Shown here in pieces: positions 16,467 to 24,331 of a stretch of DNA of 35,900 nt. The stretch covers positions 49,418 through 85,317 of the forward strand of contig DBXV01000021.1 in assembly GCA_002309695.1 (NCBI GenBank), read 5' to 3'. Origin of the DNA: Myxococcales bacterium UBA1203. GTDB lineage: Bacteria > Myxococcota > Myxococcia > Myxococcales > UBA5297. The first letter of the stretch is position 1. Each line of letters begins with the position of its first letter. Made by a program: the position numbers and the translations under genes. The notes under the pieces are model-generated. The model was not told where the DNA came from. It saw nothing but the letters and a program-made list of their open reading frames with translations, and searched no databases.

Positions 16467-17479
16467 CAGCTTTCCGTCCCAAGCGGCCCACGGGGATGCG
16501 GCGGCCTGTTGACGGGGTAGGGCGGCTCCCGGCCGTCCAGCACTGCCAGCACATTGGCGAAGGCTTTTTCGCCCATGATGGCGCGCGTCCGGAGCGTCGA
16601 GGTTCCCAGATGCGGAACGAGGAGCGCGTTGGGCGCCTTCAGCAGGTCGGGATGCACCTTGGGCTCGTTCTCATAGACGTCGAGAGCAGCACCGCCCAGA
16701 TGCCCGGACAACAGGGCCTGGGCCAGCGCCGCCTCATCCACCACCGGCCCGCGCGAGGTGTTCACCAGAAGCGCACCCTTTTTCATCTGCGCGAGAGCGG
16801 AAGCGTCCAGAAGGTGGCGCGTCTGAGGCGTCAGCGGGCAGTGCAGCGTCACCACATCGCTCGTCGCCAGAAGCGTCCTGAGGTCCATGCGCACGGCCCC
16901 CAGCTCGGCTTCTTTCTCCGCCGTCAGCGGCGTCCGCGTGAAATAGGCGATGCGCATTCCAAAGGCCCGCGCCCGCTGAGCCACGGCCTGACCGATGCGC
17001 CCCATGCCGATGATGCCCAGCTGAGCCCCGCGAAGCAGAAGTCCCAGATGCGCCTTGGGCGCCCAGCCGCCGAAACGGCCGGCCCTGAGTTCCGCCTGCG
17101 ACTCATCGAGGCGCCTTCCCGCGGCCAGCATCAGCGCCATCGCCAGGTCCGCCGTGGAATCCGTCGTGGCTTCCGGCGTGTTGGCCGCCCAGATGCCCAG
17201 CTCGGCGGCAGCCTGAAAGTCGATGTTGTTGAAGCCAACGGCGTAGTTGGCCACCACACGAACGCGCGGACCGGCTGCCTCCAGAAGCGCCCTGTCGATG
17301 GGGTCGTTGAGCATGGAGACCACCGCGTCCGCCTGCCGAAAACCGTCCAGAAGCTCCTCGCGCGTGGCCGGCCGCTCATCGGGACCGATGATGAAACGGA
17401 CCTTGCCGGCGGCCGTCGCCATGGCCTCCTCGGGGACAGCCCGCGTGATGAAGACGGTCGGCAGCTCTCTCTGTTCCAT
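16466..17479 (-). CDS. D-isomer 2-hydroxyacid dehydrogenase (glyoxylate/hydroxypyruvate reductase-like)
   Basis: A 337-residue NAD(P)-dependent dehydrogenase. The Rossmann motif GMGRIG is at 158-163. The catalytic triad is Arg243 (NTSRGPVVDE), Glu272 (YENEP) and His290 (VPHLGTST). VANYAVGFNNID near residue 76 is typical of the glyoxylate reductase subgroup. It likely reduces glyoxylate or hydroxypyruvate; other D-2-hydroxyacids are possible. The ATG at 17479 lies 48 nt downstream of the PilZ gene. The C-terminal 20 residues are Pro-rich. Confidence 0.88.
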   Translation of the reverse strand: MEQRELPTVFITRAVPEEAMATAAGKVRFIIGPDERPATREELLDGFRQADAVVSMLNDPIDRALLEAAGPRVRVVANYAVGFNNIDFQAAAELGIWAANTPEATTDSTADLAMALMLAAGRRLDESQAELRAGRFGGWAPKAHLGLLLRGAQLGIIGMGRIGQAVAQRARAFGMRIAYFTRTPLTAEKEAELGAVRMDLRTLLATSDVVTLHCPLTPQTRHLLDASALAQMKKGALLVNTSRGPVVDEAALAQALLSGHLGGAALDVYENEPKVHPDLLKAPNALLVPHLGTSTLRTRAIMGEKAFANVLAVLDGREPPYPVNRPPHPRGPLGTES

Positions 17480-17527
17480 GAGAATCCTTTCCCTTCACTC
17501 CGGAAGTCAGGCCGAAGCCCGCTGCTG

Positions 17528-17929
17528 CTAATTGACGAAATGGGCATTGGCGAACCCCGCGGGCGCGCCGCACCGCTGATCCTCACAGCCGCCGGTCAGA
17601 ATATCGTCCTCCATCCCCGGCTGCTCCGTGAACCTCAGTCCCATTCCCCGCAGCGTCCCCTTGCCCTCCTCTGCCTCCTCACCAAAGGACAGGTAACAGA
17701 GGTAGCGGACCTTGGCGCTCAGCGTCAGTTCCTCGCGGGTGACGGGGGACACAAAGGTGACTTCCACCTTGCTGCCGATGCGGCAGGGCTGGCTCGTCTC
17801 GATGAACATGCCTCCCTCGGAAATGTTTCGGGCGATGCCGCGGGAAATCCCCTCGTCGCCGGACACATAGACAGGAAAGGCCATATCGAAGCGCACCGAG
17901 GCGCGTCTCTCACTGACTGTGCTGTTCAT
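17528..17929 (-). CDS. PilZ-domain protein (probable c-di-GMP receptor)
   Basis: A 133-residue, single-domain PilZ protein. Both c-di-GMP contact motifs are present: RxxxR at Arg9/Arg13 and NxSxxG at 35-40 (NISEGG). The hydrophobic core pattern continues through KVEVTFVSP and ends near GMGLRF (95-100). The C-terminal tail (101-133) has two cysteines (115, 120) and is not part of the fold. A strong GAGGAGG site precedes the ATG. It leads the cluster dehydrogenase-glycosyltransferase-nitroreductase-NFACT, so a link between c-di-GMP and surface polysaccharide is possible but inferred. No diguanylate cyclase is in the window. Confidence 0.9.
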   Translation of the reverse strand: MNSTVSERRASVRFDMAFPVYVSGDEGISRGIARNISEGGMFIETSQPCRIGSKVEVTFVSPVTREELTLSAKVRYLCYLSFGEEAEEGKGTLRGMGLRFTEQPGMEDDILTGGCEDQRCGAPAGFANAHFVN

Positions 17930-17958
17930 AACTGCCTCCTCATTAGAAGTCGGCCTGC

Positions 17959-17986
17959 CGATTACTCTGTATTTTTATGTGGTCAA
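17959..17986 (-). promoter_or_regulatory. Promoter of the PilZ-led operon
   Basis: Minus-strand TTGACC (17981-17986), 16-bp A-rich spacer, TAATCG (17959-17964), then GCAGGCCG. It has the GC-rich discriminator but no T-run. The predicted leader is about 20 nt and contains the GAGGAGG site. Confidence 0.6.
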
Positions 17987-18112
17987 AAATTCGACATTCT
18001 CTCAAATTCTTCACCCGCGGTCTGCCAATGTGACGGGTTCCCCCGAAAATCCCTGTCTGCGGAGGCCGAAAGTCCAAAAAATAACAGAAAACGACTGAAC
18101 TCATGTCACCCA

Positions 18113-18904
18113 TCACCGCTTGCCCAGCCAGGTAGCCATGAATCGCGAAACGGCCGGATGGGTTGAATTCCGCAGGTCAGTAGGCCCGCCCTGCTCGCAA
18201 ATCTGCCCCTCGAAGAGAAACGCGATGTGGTCGGCGATATTCATCGCTGACCCGATGTCGTGGCTGATGACGACGCTGGTCACGCCCAGCTGCTTCTTGG
18301 CGGCCAGAATCATCTCGTCCACGTAATCGGTGGTGATGGGGTCAAGGCCCGTGGTCGGCTCGTCATAGAGGACAATTTTCGGCTCCAGGGCGATGGCCCG
18401 GGCGAGTCCCACGCGCTTTCTCATGCCGCCCGACAGCTCAGCGGGGAAGCGCTCATCGATGTCTCTGAGACCCACGATGTCCAGCTTCTCGTGGACGATG
18501 CGGGCAATCTCGCTCTCCTTCTTCTTCGTGTGCTCCCTCAGGGGAAACGCCACGTTGTCGAAGACTGTCATGCTGTCGAAAAGCGCCGCTGCCTGAAAAA
18601 CCATGCCGAACTTGTGTCGGACGCGCGCCAGCTCCCGCCCGCTCAGGCGCCCGATGGACTCGCCTTCAATCAGCACCTCGCCGGCATCGGGCTGGAGCAG
18701 TCCAATCAGGTGCTTCATCAGCACCGTCTTTCCCGACCCGGAACCGCCCAGAATGACGTTCGTCGTCCCGGCCTTCATGCACAGGTCGATACCCTTGAGA
18801 ACCTCCCGCCCGCCGAAGGATTTCCTCAGGCCCCGCACCTCTATCATGTTGGCCGCACTGCCCGGCGCGGCACCCGCTGCGCCCGATGTTTCGGATTCCG
18901 CCAT
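18113..18904 (-). CDS. mlaF: MlaF-type ABC transporter ATPase
   Basis: A 263-residue ATPase of the Mla/Mce lipid-transport ABC class. Walker A GGSGSGKT is at 53-60, the Q-loop at MVFQAAALFD (101-110), signature LSGGMRKR at 157-164 and Walker B IVLYDE at 177-182. The signature variant LSGGMRKRVGLARA and SMTVFDNVAFPLREH are characteristic of MlaF. It would drive phospholipid transport between inner and outer membranes with MlaE permease and MlaD. Neither partner is adjacent: the neighbours are the PilZ operon and a divergent acyl-CoA synthetase. The first 19 residues are non-conserved; Met20 is an alternative start. Confidence 0.93.
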   Translation of the reverse strand: MAESETSGAAGAAPGSAANMIEVRGLRKSFGGREVLKGIDLCMKAGTTNVILGGSGSGKTVLMKHLIGLLQPDAGEVLIEGESIGRLSGRELARVRHKFGMVFQAAALFDSMTVFDNVAFPLREHTKKKESEIARIVHEKLDIVGLRDIDERFPAELSGGMRKRVGLARAIALEPKIVLYDEPTTGLDPITTDYVDEMILAAKKQLGVTSVVISHDIGSAMNIADHIAFLFEGQICEQGGPTDLRNSTHPAVSRFMATWLGKR

Positions 18905-18962
18905 TGCCCGGCTCTCTCCCCTGCATTCCCCTGCGAAAGGCCCCCCCTAAAGAGGGCGCGGA

Positions 18963-18991
18963 CGTTTGCCCCCGTTGACAGAGCGCGTCAA
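18963..18991 (-). promoter_or_regulatory. Putative promoter of mlaF
   Basis: Minus-strand TTGACG (18986-18991), 17-bp spacer, CAAACG (18963-18968), then TCCGCGCCC and TCTTT. The -10 has C at its first position but keeps A2 and final G, and the GC-rich box with a near T-run follows as at other promoters here. Confidence 0.5.
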
Positions 18992-19095
18992 AAAACCGGG
19001 CGCGCGTCGAAAAATGTCCCCGCCGGAAGCGCCGTTTTCATTCGTTGAGGGCAGGTCCGCCCGGCCGCCGGGCCGGTAGAATTTCGATGCTCTTT

Positions 19096-19129
19096 TTTGT
19101 CATCACTTTGTCATCAAATGTTCTAAGAG
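19096..19129 (+). promoter_or_regulatory. 11-bp-spaced direct repeat and -10 upstream of acyl-CoA synthetase
   Basis: TTTGTCATCA occurs at 19096-19105 and again at 19107-19116, one helical turn apart. TAAGAG at 19124-19129 would be the -10, followed by CCTGCGC. At 17-bp spacing the -35 position (19101-19106, CATCAC) does not match consensus and lies inside the repeats. This suggests a regulator site replacing or covering the -35; the regulator is unknown. Confidence 0.4.
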
Positions 19130-19288
19130 CCTGCGCTTCGGCCTGCCCTGCGGCGGGCCGTTTCTCTTCGGGCCTCTGCCCGATCCACCCTCCGTCCCAT
19201 TCGATTTTTCCGGCCGCTCCGCCCCCTGTTGCTGAGGGCGCTTCCGGCAAAATCCGCCAACGGGGCGCACATCTAAGGAAGATTCATC

Positions 19289-21187
19289 ATGGCTTCTTCG
19301 GCAAACGCAGACAGCGCTATCTCAGGAACAGCCTCGGAACTGACATTAGATACAGCCAGGACACTCCTGGACCTGCTGCGGATGCGGACTCGTTGCCCGA
19401 ACAAGGCCGCCTCCATCTACAAGGACAAAGGCGTGTGGAAGACGATCAGCTGGCAGGACGAATTCCAGCGCATCGGCCGTCTGGCGCTGGGCTTTCAGCA
19501 CCTGGGACTCAAGTATGGCGACCGCGTGGCCATCTTCGCGGATACGCGCGTCGAATGGACGCTCAGTGCCCTCGCCCTCTTCGTCAACGGCGTCACCGTC
19601 GTCCCCATCTACGGCTCCGATACCCCGGAGGAAATCGCCTACATTCTCCGGAACAGCGGCGCGGCAGGCATTCTCATCGATCATGACGCCCCGGACACGC
19701 GGCACAAAATGCCCGGCCGCCTGGCGCGCCTCCGCGAGGTGCAGGCCTCCCTTCCCGAGCTGAAGCATGTGGTCCTCTTCGACCTGCCCGCCGCACAGGA
19801 TGGCGTTCGCTCGCTGTCTGAAATCGAGGCCGACGGGGCGAAGCTGATGGCTGAGGGGCAGAGCTGGGAGAGCCTGGCGGAGGCGACGGTCCGCGTCCTC
19901 AAGCCGGACGATACGGCTTTCCTCCTCTACACATCCGGAACCACAGGGTCGCCCAAAGGTGTGATGCTGACCCATGCCAACTGGACTTCTCAGTCCCGGA
20001 CCGTCTCCCGAAACGGCATTGTGACAGAGGACGACCTTCTCCTTCTTTTTCTTCCTCTGGCACACGCCTTTGCCCTCATCGCCTTTGCGGCGCATCTGGG
20101 CAATGGACTCACCATCGCCTACGCGGAGTCCATCGACAAAGCCATCGCCAATGCGGCTGAGGTCCACGCGACCATTATGATCTGCGTCCCCCGCGTTCTG
20201 GAGAAGGCCTACAACAAAATCGTCAGCGAGGGCTCATCGAGGACGGGCGTCAACGGGCAGATTTTCCGCTGGGGCATGTCTCAGTTCGACGAATACGCAG
20301 AGGCAACCATCGCCGGCCGCGAGTTCAGCTCCATTCAATGGACGCTGGCCGAGAAGCTCGTCTTCCGCTCAGTCCGCACGAAAATTCAGGCCCGCTTCGG
20401 CGCGCTCAAAAAATTCGTCAGCGGCGGCGCCCCTCTCTCCAAAAAAATCGGCATCTTCCTCGACCTGTGCGGCTTTACCGTCTGCGAGGGCTACGGCCTG
20501 ACTGAGACGTGCGCCCCCACCCACAGCAACCTGCCGATTCCCGGAAAGCTGAAGATGGGCACCGTGGGACGCGCCTGGGACGGTGTTCAGGTGCGCATCG
20601 CTGAGGACGGCGAAATCCTGATGAAGGGGCCGCAGATTATGAAGGGCTACTTCAATATGCCCGAAGCCACGGCGGCGGCCATCGACGAGGACGGCTGGTT
20701 CCATACGGGCGACATCGGTGTGGTAGATGTGGAGGGTTTCCTGACCATCACCGACCGCAAGAAGGACCTGCTCAAGACCTCCGGCGGCAAATACATCGCG
20801 CCTCAGGAGCTGGAAAACGGCCTCAAGACCGAACCGCTCATCGGCAATGTGCTCATCATCGGCGACCGCCGGAAGTTCGTCTCCGCGCTGATCACACTGG
20901 ACCCCGCCGCGCTGAATGAATTTGCCGCCAAGGCCTCGATTCCCGACGGCACCTTCGCCGAGAAGTCCCAGCGGCCCGAGGTGAAAAAGAAAATCGAACT
21001 GGCGGTGAAGGCGCTGAACGACAAGCTGCCCAGCTACGCGACCATCAAGAAGTTCGCTGTTCTGGACCACCAGTGGACTCAGGCCGACGGGATGATCACC
21101 CCCACGCTCAAGGTGAAACGCAAAGAGGTGCTCAAGCGCTACGTCGACATCATCGACGGCTTCTACGACGGCGAGCACTTCGACTGA
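19289..21187 (+). CDS. Long-chain acyl-CoA synthetase (AMP-forming)
   Basis: A 632-residue, full-length ANL-superfamily ligase that activates fatty acids to acyl-CoA through an acyl-AMP intermediate. The P-loop motif TSGTTGSPKG is at 215-224, followed by VMLTHANW. GYGLTETCAPTHSN, GWFHTGDIGVVD and ITDRKKDLLKTSGGKYIAPQ are the later adenylation and hinge motifs. It most resembles the FAA1/FadD15-type clade that often esterifies or channels fatty acids in bacteria. An AAGGA site precedes the ATG at a good distance. It is divergent from mlaF, a lipid-transport ATPase, which may reflect shared lipid metabolism. Chain-length preference cannot be read. Confidence 0.94.
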   Translation: MASSANADSAISGTASELTLDTARTLLDLLRMRTRCPNKAASIYKDKGVWKTISWQDEFQRIGRLALGFQHLGLKYGDRVAIFADTRVEWTLSALALFVNGVTVVPIYGSDTPEEIAYILRNSGAAGILIDHDAPDTRHKMPGRLARLREVQASLPELKHVVLFDLPAAQDGVRSLSEIEADGAKLMAEGQSWESLAEATVRVLKPDDTAFLLYTSGTTGSPKGVMLTHANWTSQSRTVSRNGIVTEDDLLLLFLPLAHAFALIAFAAHLGNGLTIAYAESIDKAIANAAEVHATIMICVPRVLEKAYNKIVSEGSSRTGVNGQIFRWGMSQFDEYAEATIAGREFSSIQWTLAEKLVFRSVRTKIQARFGALKKFVSGGAPLSKKIGIFLDLCGFTVCEGYGLTETCAPTHSNLPIPGKLKMGTVGRAWDGVQVRIAEDGEILMKGPQIMKGYFNMPEATAAAIDEDGWFHTGDIGVVDVEGFLTITDRKKDLLKTSGGKYIAPQELENGLKTEPLIGNVLIIGDRRKFVSALITLDPAALNEFAAKASIPDGTFAEKSQRPEVKKKIELAVKALNDKLPSYATIKKFAVLDHQWTQADGMITPTLKVKRKEVLKRYVDIIDGFYDGEHFD

Positions 21188-21225
21188 CGGACGTGCGGGG
21201 GGCGGCTCCGGGCGGCGTTTTTGAT

Positions 21226-21253
21226 TTGCAAAATCGAAGATGCCCCTCCAAAG
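21226..21253 (+). promoter_or_regulatory. Possible promoter of the His/Pro lipoprotein gene
   Basis: TTGCAA (21226-21231), 16-bp spacer, CCAAAG (21248-21253), followed by CCCGCCGCG and TTTTT. The -10 is poor; the call depends on the GC-box/T-run shared with other promoters of the window. Confidence 0.35.
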
Positions 21254-21289
21254 CCCGCCGCGTTTTTACCCACATTCCCGGAGAACCCC

Positions 21290-21487
21290 ATGCACAAGAA
21301 ACTGCCTATCGCTGCGCTCATCCTTTCTTTCGGCGCTGCGGCACTTTTGACGGGCTGTATTCCGCCGCCGCCTCCTGGTCCGCATCCCCACCATCATCGA
21401 CACGCGGCCCCGCCGCCGCATCATGCGCCCCCGCCGCATCACGCGCCGCCCCCGCACCGCGCTCCGCCGCCTGCCCGGCGCTACTAG
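21290..21487 (+). CDS. Small His/Pro-rich lipoprotein
   Basis: A 65-residue predicted lipoprotein. A basic start (MHKK), hydrophobic core and lipobox LLTGC put the lipidated cysteine at residue 23. The mature part, about 43 residues, is almost entirely proline, histidine, alanine and arginine, with repeated APPPHH units. The histidines could bind Ni, Zn or Cu, but this is inference. GGAG lies 6 nt before the ATG. The gene has its own strong terminator. An in-frame upstream extension exists but lacks signal-peptide character. No specific family is recognised. Confidence 0.75.
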   Translation: MHKKLPIAALILSFGAAALLTGCIPPPPPGPHPHHHRHAAPPPHHAPPPHHAPPPHRAPPPARRY

Positions 21488-21512
21488 CTTAGAACTCCCC
21501 ACGATTGTGAAG

Positions 21513-21549
21513 CGCCCCCTTGTTCCTCTCCGGAGAAGGGGGCGTTTTT
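21513..21549 (+). terminator. Rho-independent terminator after the lipoprotein gene
   Basis: CGCCCCCTT (21513-21521) pairs with AAGGGGGCG (21536-21544) over a 14-nt loop containing a small CTC/GAG pair, followed by TTTTT (21545-21549). Confidence 0.88.
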
Positions 21550-21581
21550 ATGTCTCTCTCTCACACCTGAAGGCCACGACG

Positions 21582-21812
21582 ATGCCCATCTACGAATACC
21601 AATGCGAAACCTGCGGCTTTGAATTTGAGGAACTTGTTCGAGGCGGTGACACGGTCGCCTGCCCCCACTGCCAGAGCAGCGGCGTGCGGCGGAAAATGTC
21701 CTCATTTGCGAAGGCAGGCGGCGGAAGCAGCGGCGAGACCTACACAGCCACCTCCTCCGGCTCCAAGTGCGGCGGCTGTTCCGGCGGAAACTGCTCCTGC
21801 TGCCACCACTGA
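21582..21812 (+). CDS. FmdB-family zinc-ribbon protein
   Basis: A 76-residue protein of the FmdB/CxxC_CXXC_SSSS regulatory family. MPIYEYQCETCGFEFEEL and VACPHCQS give four zinc ligands (Cys8, 11, 27, 30). RRKMSSF is the usual end of the ribbon. The tail is Gly/Ser-rich and ends in a Cys-rich GSKCGGCSGGNCSCCHH, a common variant of the family. Its role is unproven; it is often described as a putative regulator. A GAAGG site precedes the ATG. It begins 33 nt after the upstream terminator and is followed after 40 nt by the SprT-like gene. Confidence 0.9.
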   Translation: MPIYEYQCETCGFEFEELVRGGDTVACPHCQSSGVRRKMSSFAKAGGGSSGETYTATSSGSKCGGCSGGNCSCCHH

Positions 21813-21852
21813 ATTTTCCCTCTTCTTTGAACGACGCCGCGTCCCCGACCCC

Positions 21853-22731
21853 ATGCGTGACAGGCCAGACACAAGACAGGCGCCGCTTTTCCCGCCCGCG
21901 CCGCAGGTTCCGGCCAACTCATCTGTGCCGCCCCATGTCCCGGACGACATCGACTTTGATGAGGTGCCATTCATCCTCTCGGACGAAGAGCGCGGCATTG
22001 AGGGGCCCGACGAGACGCGCCGGCGCGCTGAACTTCTGGCGGAAGAACTCAAAAGCCGCCTGAAAATCCCTGTGCGGCTGACGGTCACGGACAACGCCTC
22101 GTCGGTGTTCTCGTTTCGTCAGAAGTCCGCGGGCGATGAAATGACGGTCCGCGTCCACCACATGTTTCTCGACGCGCCGCCCGCAGTTCTCGATGACCTG
22201 GCCAGCTTTGCTCAGGACACAGGTGAGGCCCGCCGGCAGGCCAGCAGGCGCCTGGACGCCTTCATCAGCAGCCACATGGACCAGGTGCGCGAGTCGAACG
22301 CCGCCTTTCGGCCCATCAGACTGGTTTCCAGAGGGCGGACCCGCGACCTCAAGGACATTCTGGACAGCCTCAACGCGCGCTTTTTCGGGGGGCGAGTCGA
22401 GGCGCGCATCGGCTGGGGCAGGCTGCCCAAAAGGCGGAACCGCCAGAGCATCCGTCTGGGAGTCTATGACAGCCGCACGAAGGTGATCCGCATCCATCCC
22501 GCCCTCGACACCCCGGAAGTTCCCGACTTCTTCGTCGAGTTCATCGTCTTCCACGAGATGCTCCATCAGGCGATTCCCGCCCGCGAGGGCAGCGGCAGGC
22601 AGAGCATTCACGGCAAGGATTTCAGGAGGGAAGAGGCGGCGTTTCCCGATTACGAGCGCGCCGTGCGCTGGGAAAAGGCGCATTTGGCTGAGCTCATCCG
22701 CAGCATGCCGCTGCGCCCGCCGCGCGGCTGA
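21853..22731 (+). CDS. SprT-like / M48-type zinc metalloprotease domain protein
   Basis: A 292-residue protein with a C-terminal SprT-like metallopeptidase domain. FHEMLH gives the HExxH zinc site at residues 234-238, and His253 in IHGKDF is the likely third ligand. LNARFFGGRVEARIGWGR (about 173-190) is the typical SprT-family lead-in. The N-terminal 60 residues are acidic and Pro-rich, and the middle (about 60-150) is not recognised. Members of this family are poorly characterised in bacteria; the eukaryotic relative Spartan cleaves DNA-protein crosslinks. No Shine-Dalgarno precedes the ATG, so translation may depend on coupling to fmdB, or the start may differ. Confidence 0.8.
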   Translation: MRDRPDTRQAPLFPPAPQVPANSSVPPHVPDDIDFDEVPFILSDEERGIEGPDETRRRAELLAEELKSRLKIPVRLTVTDNASSVFSFRQKSAGDEMTVRVHHMFLDAPPAVLDDLASFAQDTGEARRQASRRLDAFISSHMDQVRESNAAFRPIRLVSRGRTRDLKDILDSLNARFFGGRVEARIGWGRLPKRRNRQSIRLGVYDSRTKVIRIHPALDTPEVPDFFVEFIVFHEMLHQAIPAREGSGRQSIHGKDFRREEAAFPDYERAVRWEKAHLAELIRSMPLRPPRG

Positions 22732-22746
22732 CATCGGCAGGACACA

Positions 22747-22783
22747 AAAAAGGCGGATGCCCTGGCGCGGCACCCGCCTTTTT
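22747..22783. terminator. Bidirectional terminator between sprT-like gene and pilT
   Basis: AAAAAGGCGG (22747-22756) pairs with CCGCCTTTTT (22774-22783), with TGC/GCA inside after one mismatch. The A-run and T-run flanks give a usable terminator on both strands, between convergent genes. Confidence 0.9.
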
Positions 22784-22836
22784 CCTGTCTGACTGTCTCT
22801 TGGAGACTTCTTCTGTTTCCCGTTCGCGCCGTGCTC

Positions 22837-24171
22837 TCAGAAGCGCTTGGTCACGACGTCCGGATGAGGGCTGTTCCCCGGCGCGGGCGCATTGGGATTG
22901 GTGGTGTAGCGCCGCTGAATCGTGGGCAGTCCATCCTGCTGCTGTCTGGGCGGCTGCGAGCCTCCCTGAGAATTCATGCGGCGCACCGACGGCTGCAGCA
23001 TCGGAGGCTGCTGCGCGGTCTGCTGGAGCTGCGCAGAAGTGTTGCCGGCACCCGCGTCGTCGTGACTGCCCTCGAAGTCGTCCCAGTTGGAGTTGGAAGC
23101 GCCGCTGATGCCCGAAAAGCGAAGCGCAAAATCGTCCGGGTTCGAGGCGTTGCGCATGGCCTCCTCGTAGGAAACGACCTTCTGCAGAACGAGGGACATC
23201 AGCGACTGGTCGAAGGACTGCATCCCGTAGGTCTGGTGGCCCTGAGCGATGGCGTCGGCAATCTCGCGGGTCCGGTCCTTGTCCTCGATGAGCTCCTTCA
23301 CGCGCGCCGTGTTGATGAGAATTTCGATGGCGGGCACGCGGCCGCGGCCGTCGATTTTGGGCACCAGACGCTGGCTGATGGCCGCCCTCAGAACAGAGGC
23401 GACCTGAAGCCGGATCTGCTGCTGCTGGTGCGGCTGAAACGCGCCGACGATGCGGTTGATGGTCTCTGCCGCGTCCAGCGTGTGCAGCGTCCCCATGACG
23501 AGGTGGCCGGTCTCGGCGGCGGTCAGCGCCGTCTCGATGGTCTCCAGGTCGCGCATTTCGCCCACCAGAATCACGTCCGGGTCCTGACGAAGCGCGCTCT
23601 TCAAAGCCTGACCGAAGCTCAGCGTGTCCGTTCCCACCTCGCGCTGATTGACGATGGACCGCTTGTCCCGAATCAGGAACTCGATGGGGTCCTCGATGGT
23701 CATAATGTGGCACGAGCGGTTGGTGTTGATGTGGTCGATCATGGCCGCCAGCGTCGTGGACTTGCCCGAGCCCGTCGTCCCCGTGACCACCACCAGCCCG
23801 CGCTCCGTCATGGCGATTTTGTCCAGGACCGGCGGCAGCAGAAGTTGTTCGCGCGTCATGATTTTGAAGGGAATCACGCGCAGGACCATTCCCAGAGCGC
23901 CGCGCTGCTGAAAGACATTGACGCGGAAGCGCCCCAGCCCGGGGACGCCGTAGGCCAGGTCCAGCTCATTGGTGCTGCGGAAGCGCTCCTGCTGGAACTC
24001 GTTCATCAGCCCGAACGCCATCTGAGACAGCTCCTCCGTTCCCAGCCGCGCGCCGCCCTTGAGAGGCAGAAGCGAGCCGTCAATGCGGAACATGGGGGGC
24101 AGCCCGGCCTTGAGGTGAATGTCCGAGGCGCCGCCGCGCAGCGCGATTTGCAGGATTTCGTTCAGCTCCAT
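22837..24171 (-). CDS. pilT: Type IV pilus retraction ATPase PilT, with Gln/Pro-rich C-terminal extension
   Basis: A 444-residue hexameric ATPase that depolymerises the type IV pilus. The N-terminal PAS-like domain has GGASDIHLKAGLPPMFRIDG. Walker A GTTGSGKST is at 131-139. Downstream, IEDPIEF and GEMRDLETIETALTAAETGH are the Walker B/Asp and His box segments. The canonical core ends near residue 360. Beyond it lies a segment of about 80 residues rich in Gln, Pro, Asn and Ser, absent from standard PilT. The ATG at 24171 has no strong ribosome site, though the MELNEILQIAL start is typical. No other pilus genes are present. Confidence 0.93.
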   Translation of the reverse strand: MELNEILQIALRGGASDIHLKAGLPPMFRIDGSLLPLKGGARLGTEELSQMAFGLMNEFQQERFRSTNELDLAYGVPGLGRFRVNVFQQRGALGMVLRVIPFKIMTREQLLLPPVLDKIAMTERGLVVVTGTTGSGKSTTLAAMIDHINTNRSCHIMTIEDPIEFLIRDKRSIVNQREVGTDTLSFGQALKSALRQDPDVILVGEMRDLETIETALTAAETGHLVMGTLHTLDAAETINRIVGAFQPHQQQQIRLQVASVLRAAISQRLVPKIDGRGRVPAIEILINTARVKELIEDKDRTREIADAIAQGHQTYGMQSFDQSLMSLVLQKVVSYEEAMRNASNPDDFALRFSGISGASNSNWDDFEGSHDDAGAGNTSAQLQQTAQQPPMLQPSVRRMNSQGGSQPPRQQQDGLPTIQRRYTTNPNAPAPGNSPHPDVVTKRF

Positions 24172-24331
24172 GGAAAAACTCCTGTTGGAAAAAGAAATGC
24201 CCTCAGTGACGCCTGCGGCAGACGGCGCGTGAGGGCCGCGTCAACGGATTTTTTGGGTGAGGTTCCCCGCGTCCCCCGGTCGTGAGTCCCTCTGAAAACT
24301 CCCGAGGTTCCCCTCCGAAAAAGCGGGCGGG

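Larger units (their letters stand above)
18905..19288. other. Intergenic regulatory region between divergent mlaF and acyl-CoA synthetase
   Basis: This 384-base gap contains no convincing gene. It holds the mlaF promoter (18963-18991), a plus-strand TTGACA at 18975-18980 overlapping it head-on and forming TTGAC-N7-GTCAA, a GC-rich inverted repeat near 19057-19076, and a direct repeat plus TAAGAG -10-like hexamer (19096-19129) upstream of the synthetase. The predicted synthetase leader is about 150 nt. Confidence 0.6.

Noticed and set aside
16496..18166. 556-codon plus-strand frame opposite the dehydrogenase and PilZ genes
   Set aside because: Low-complexity Arg/Gly/His composition and no motif; shadow of real minus-strand genes.
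18975..18991. TTGAC-N7-GTCAA inverted repeat as an operator
   Set aside because: It is explained by two overlapping -35-like elements on opposite strands; the plus-strand one has no matching -10.
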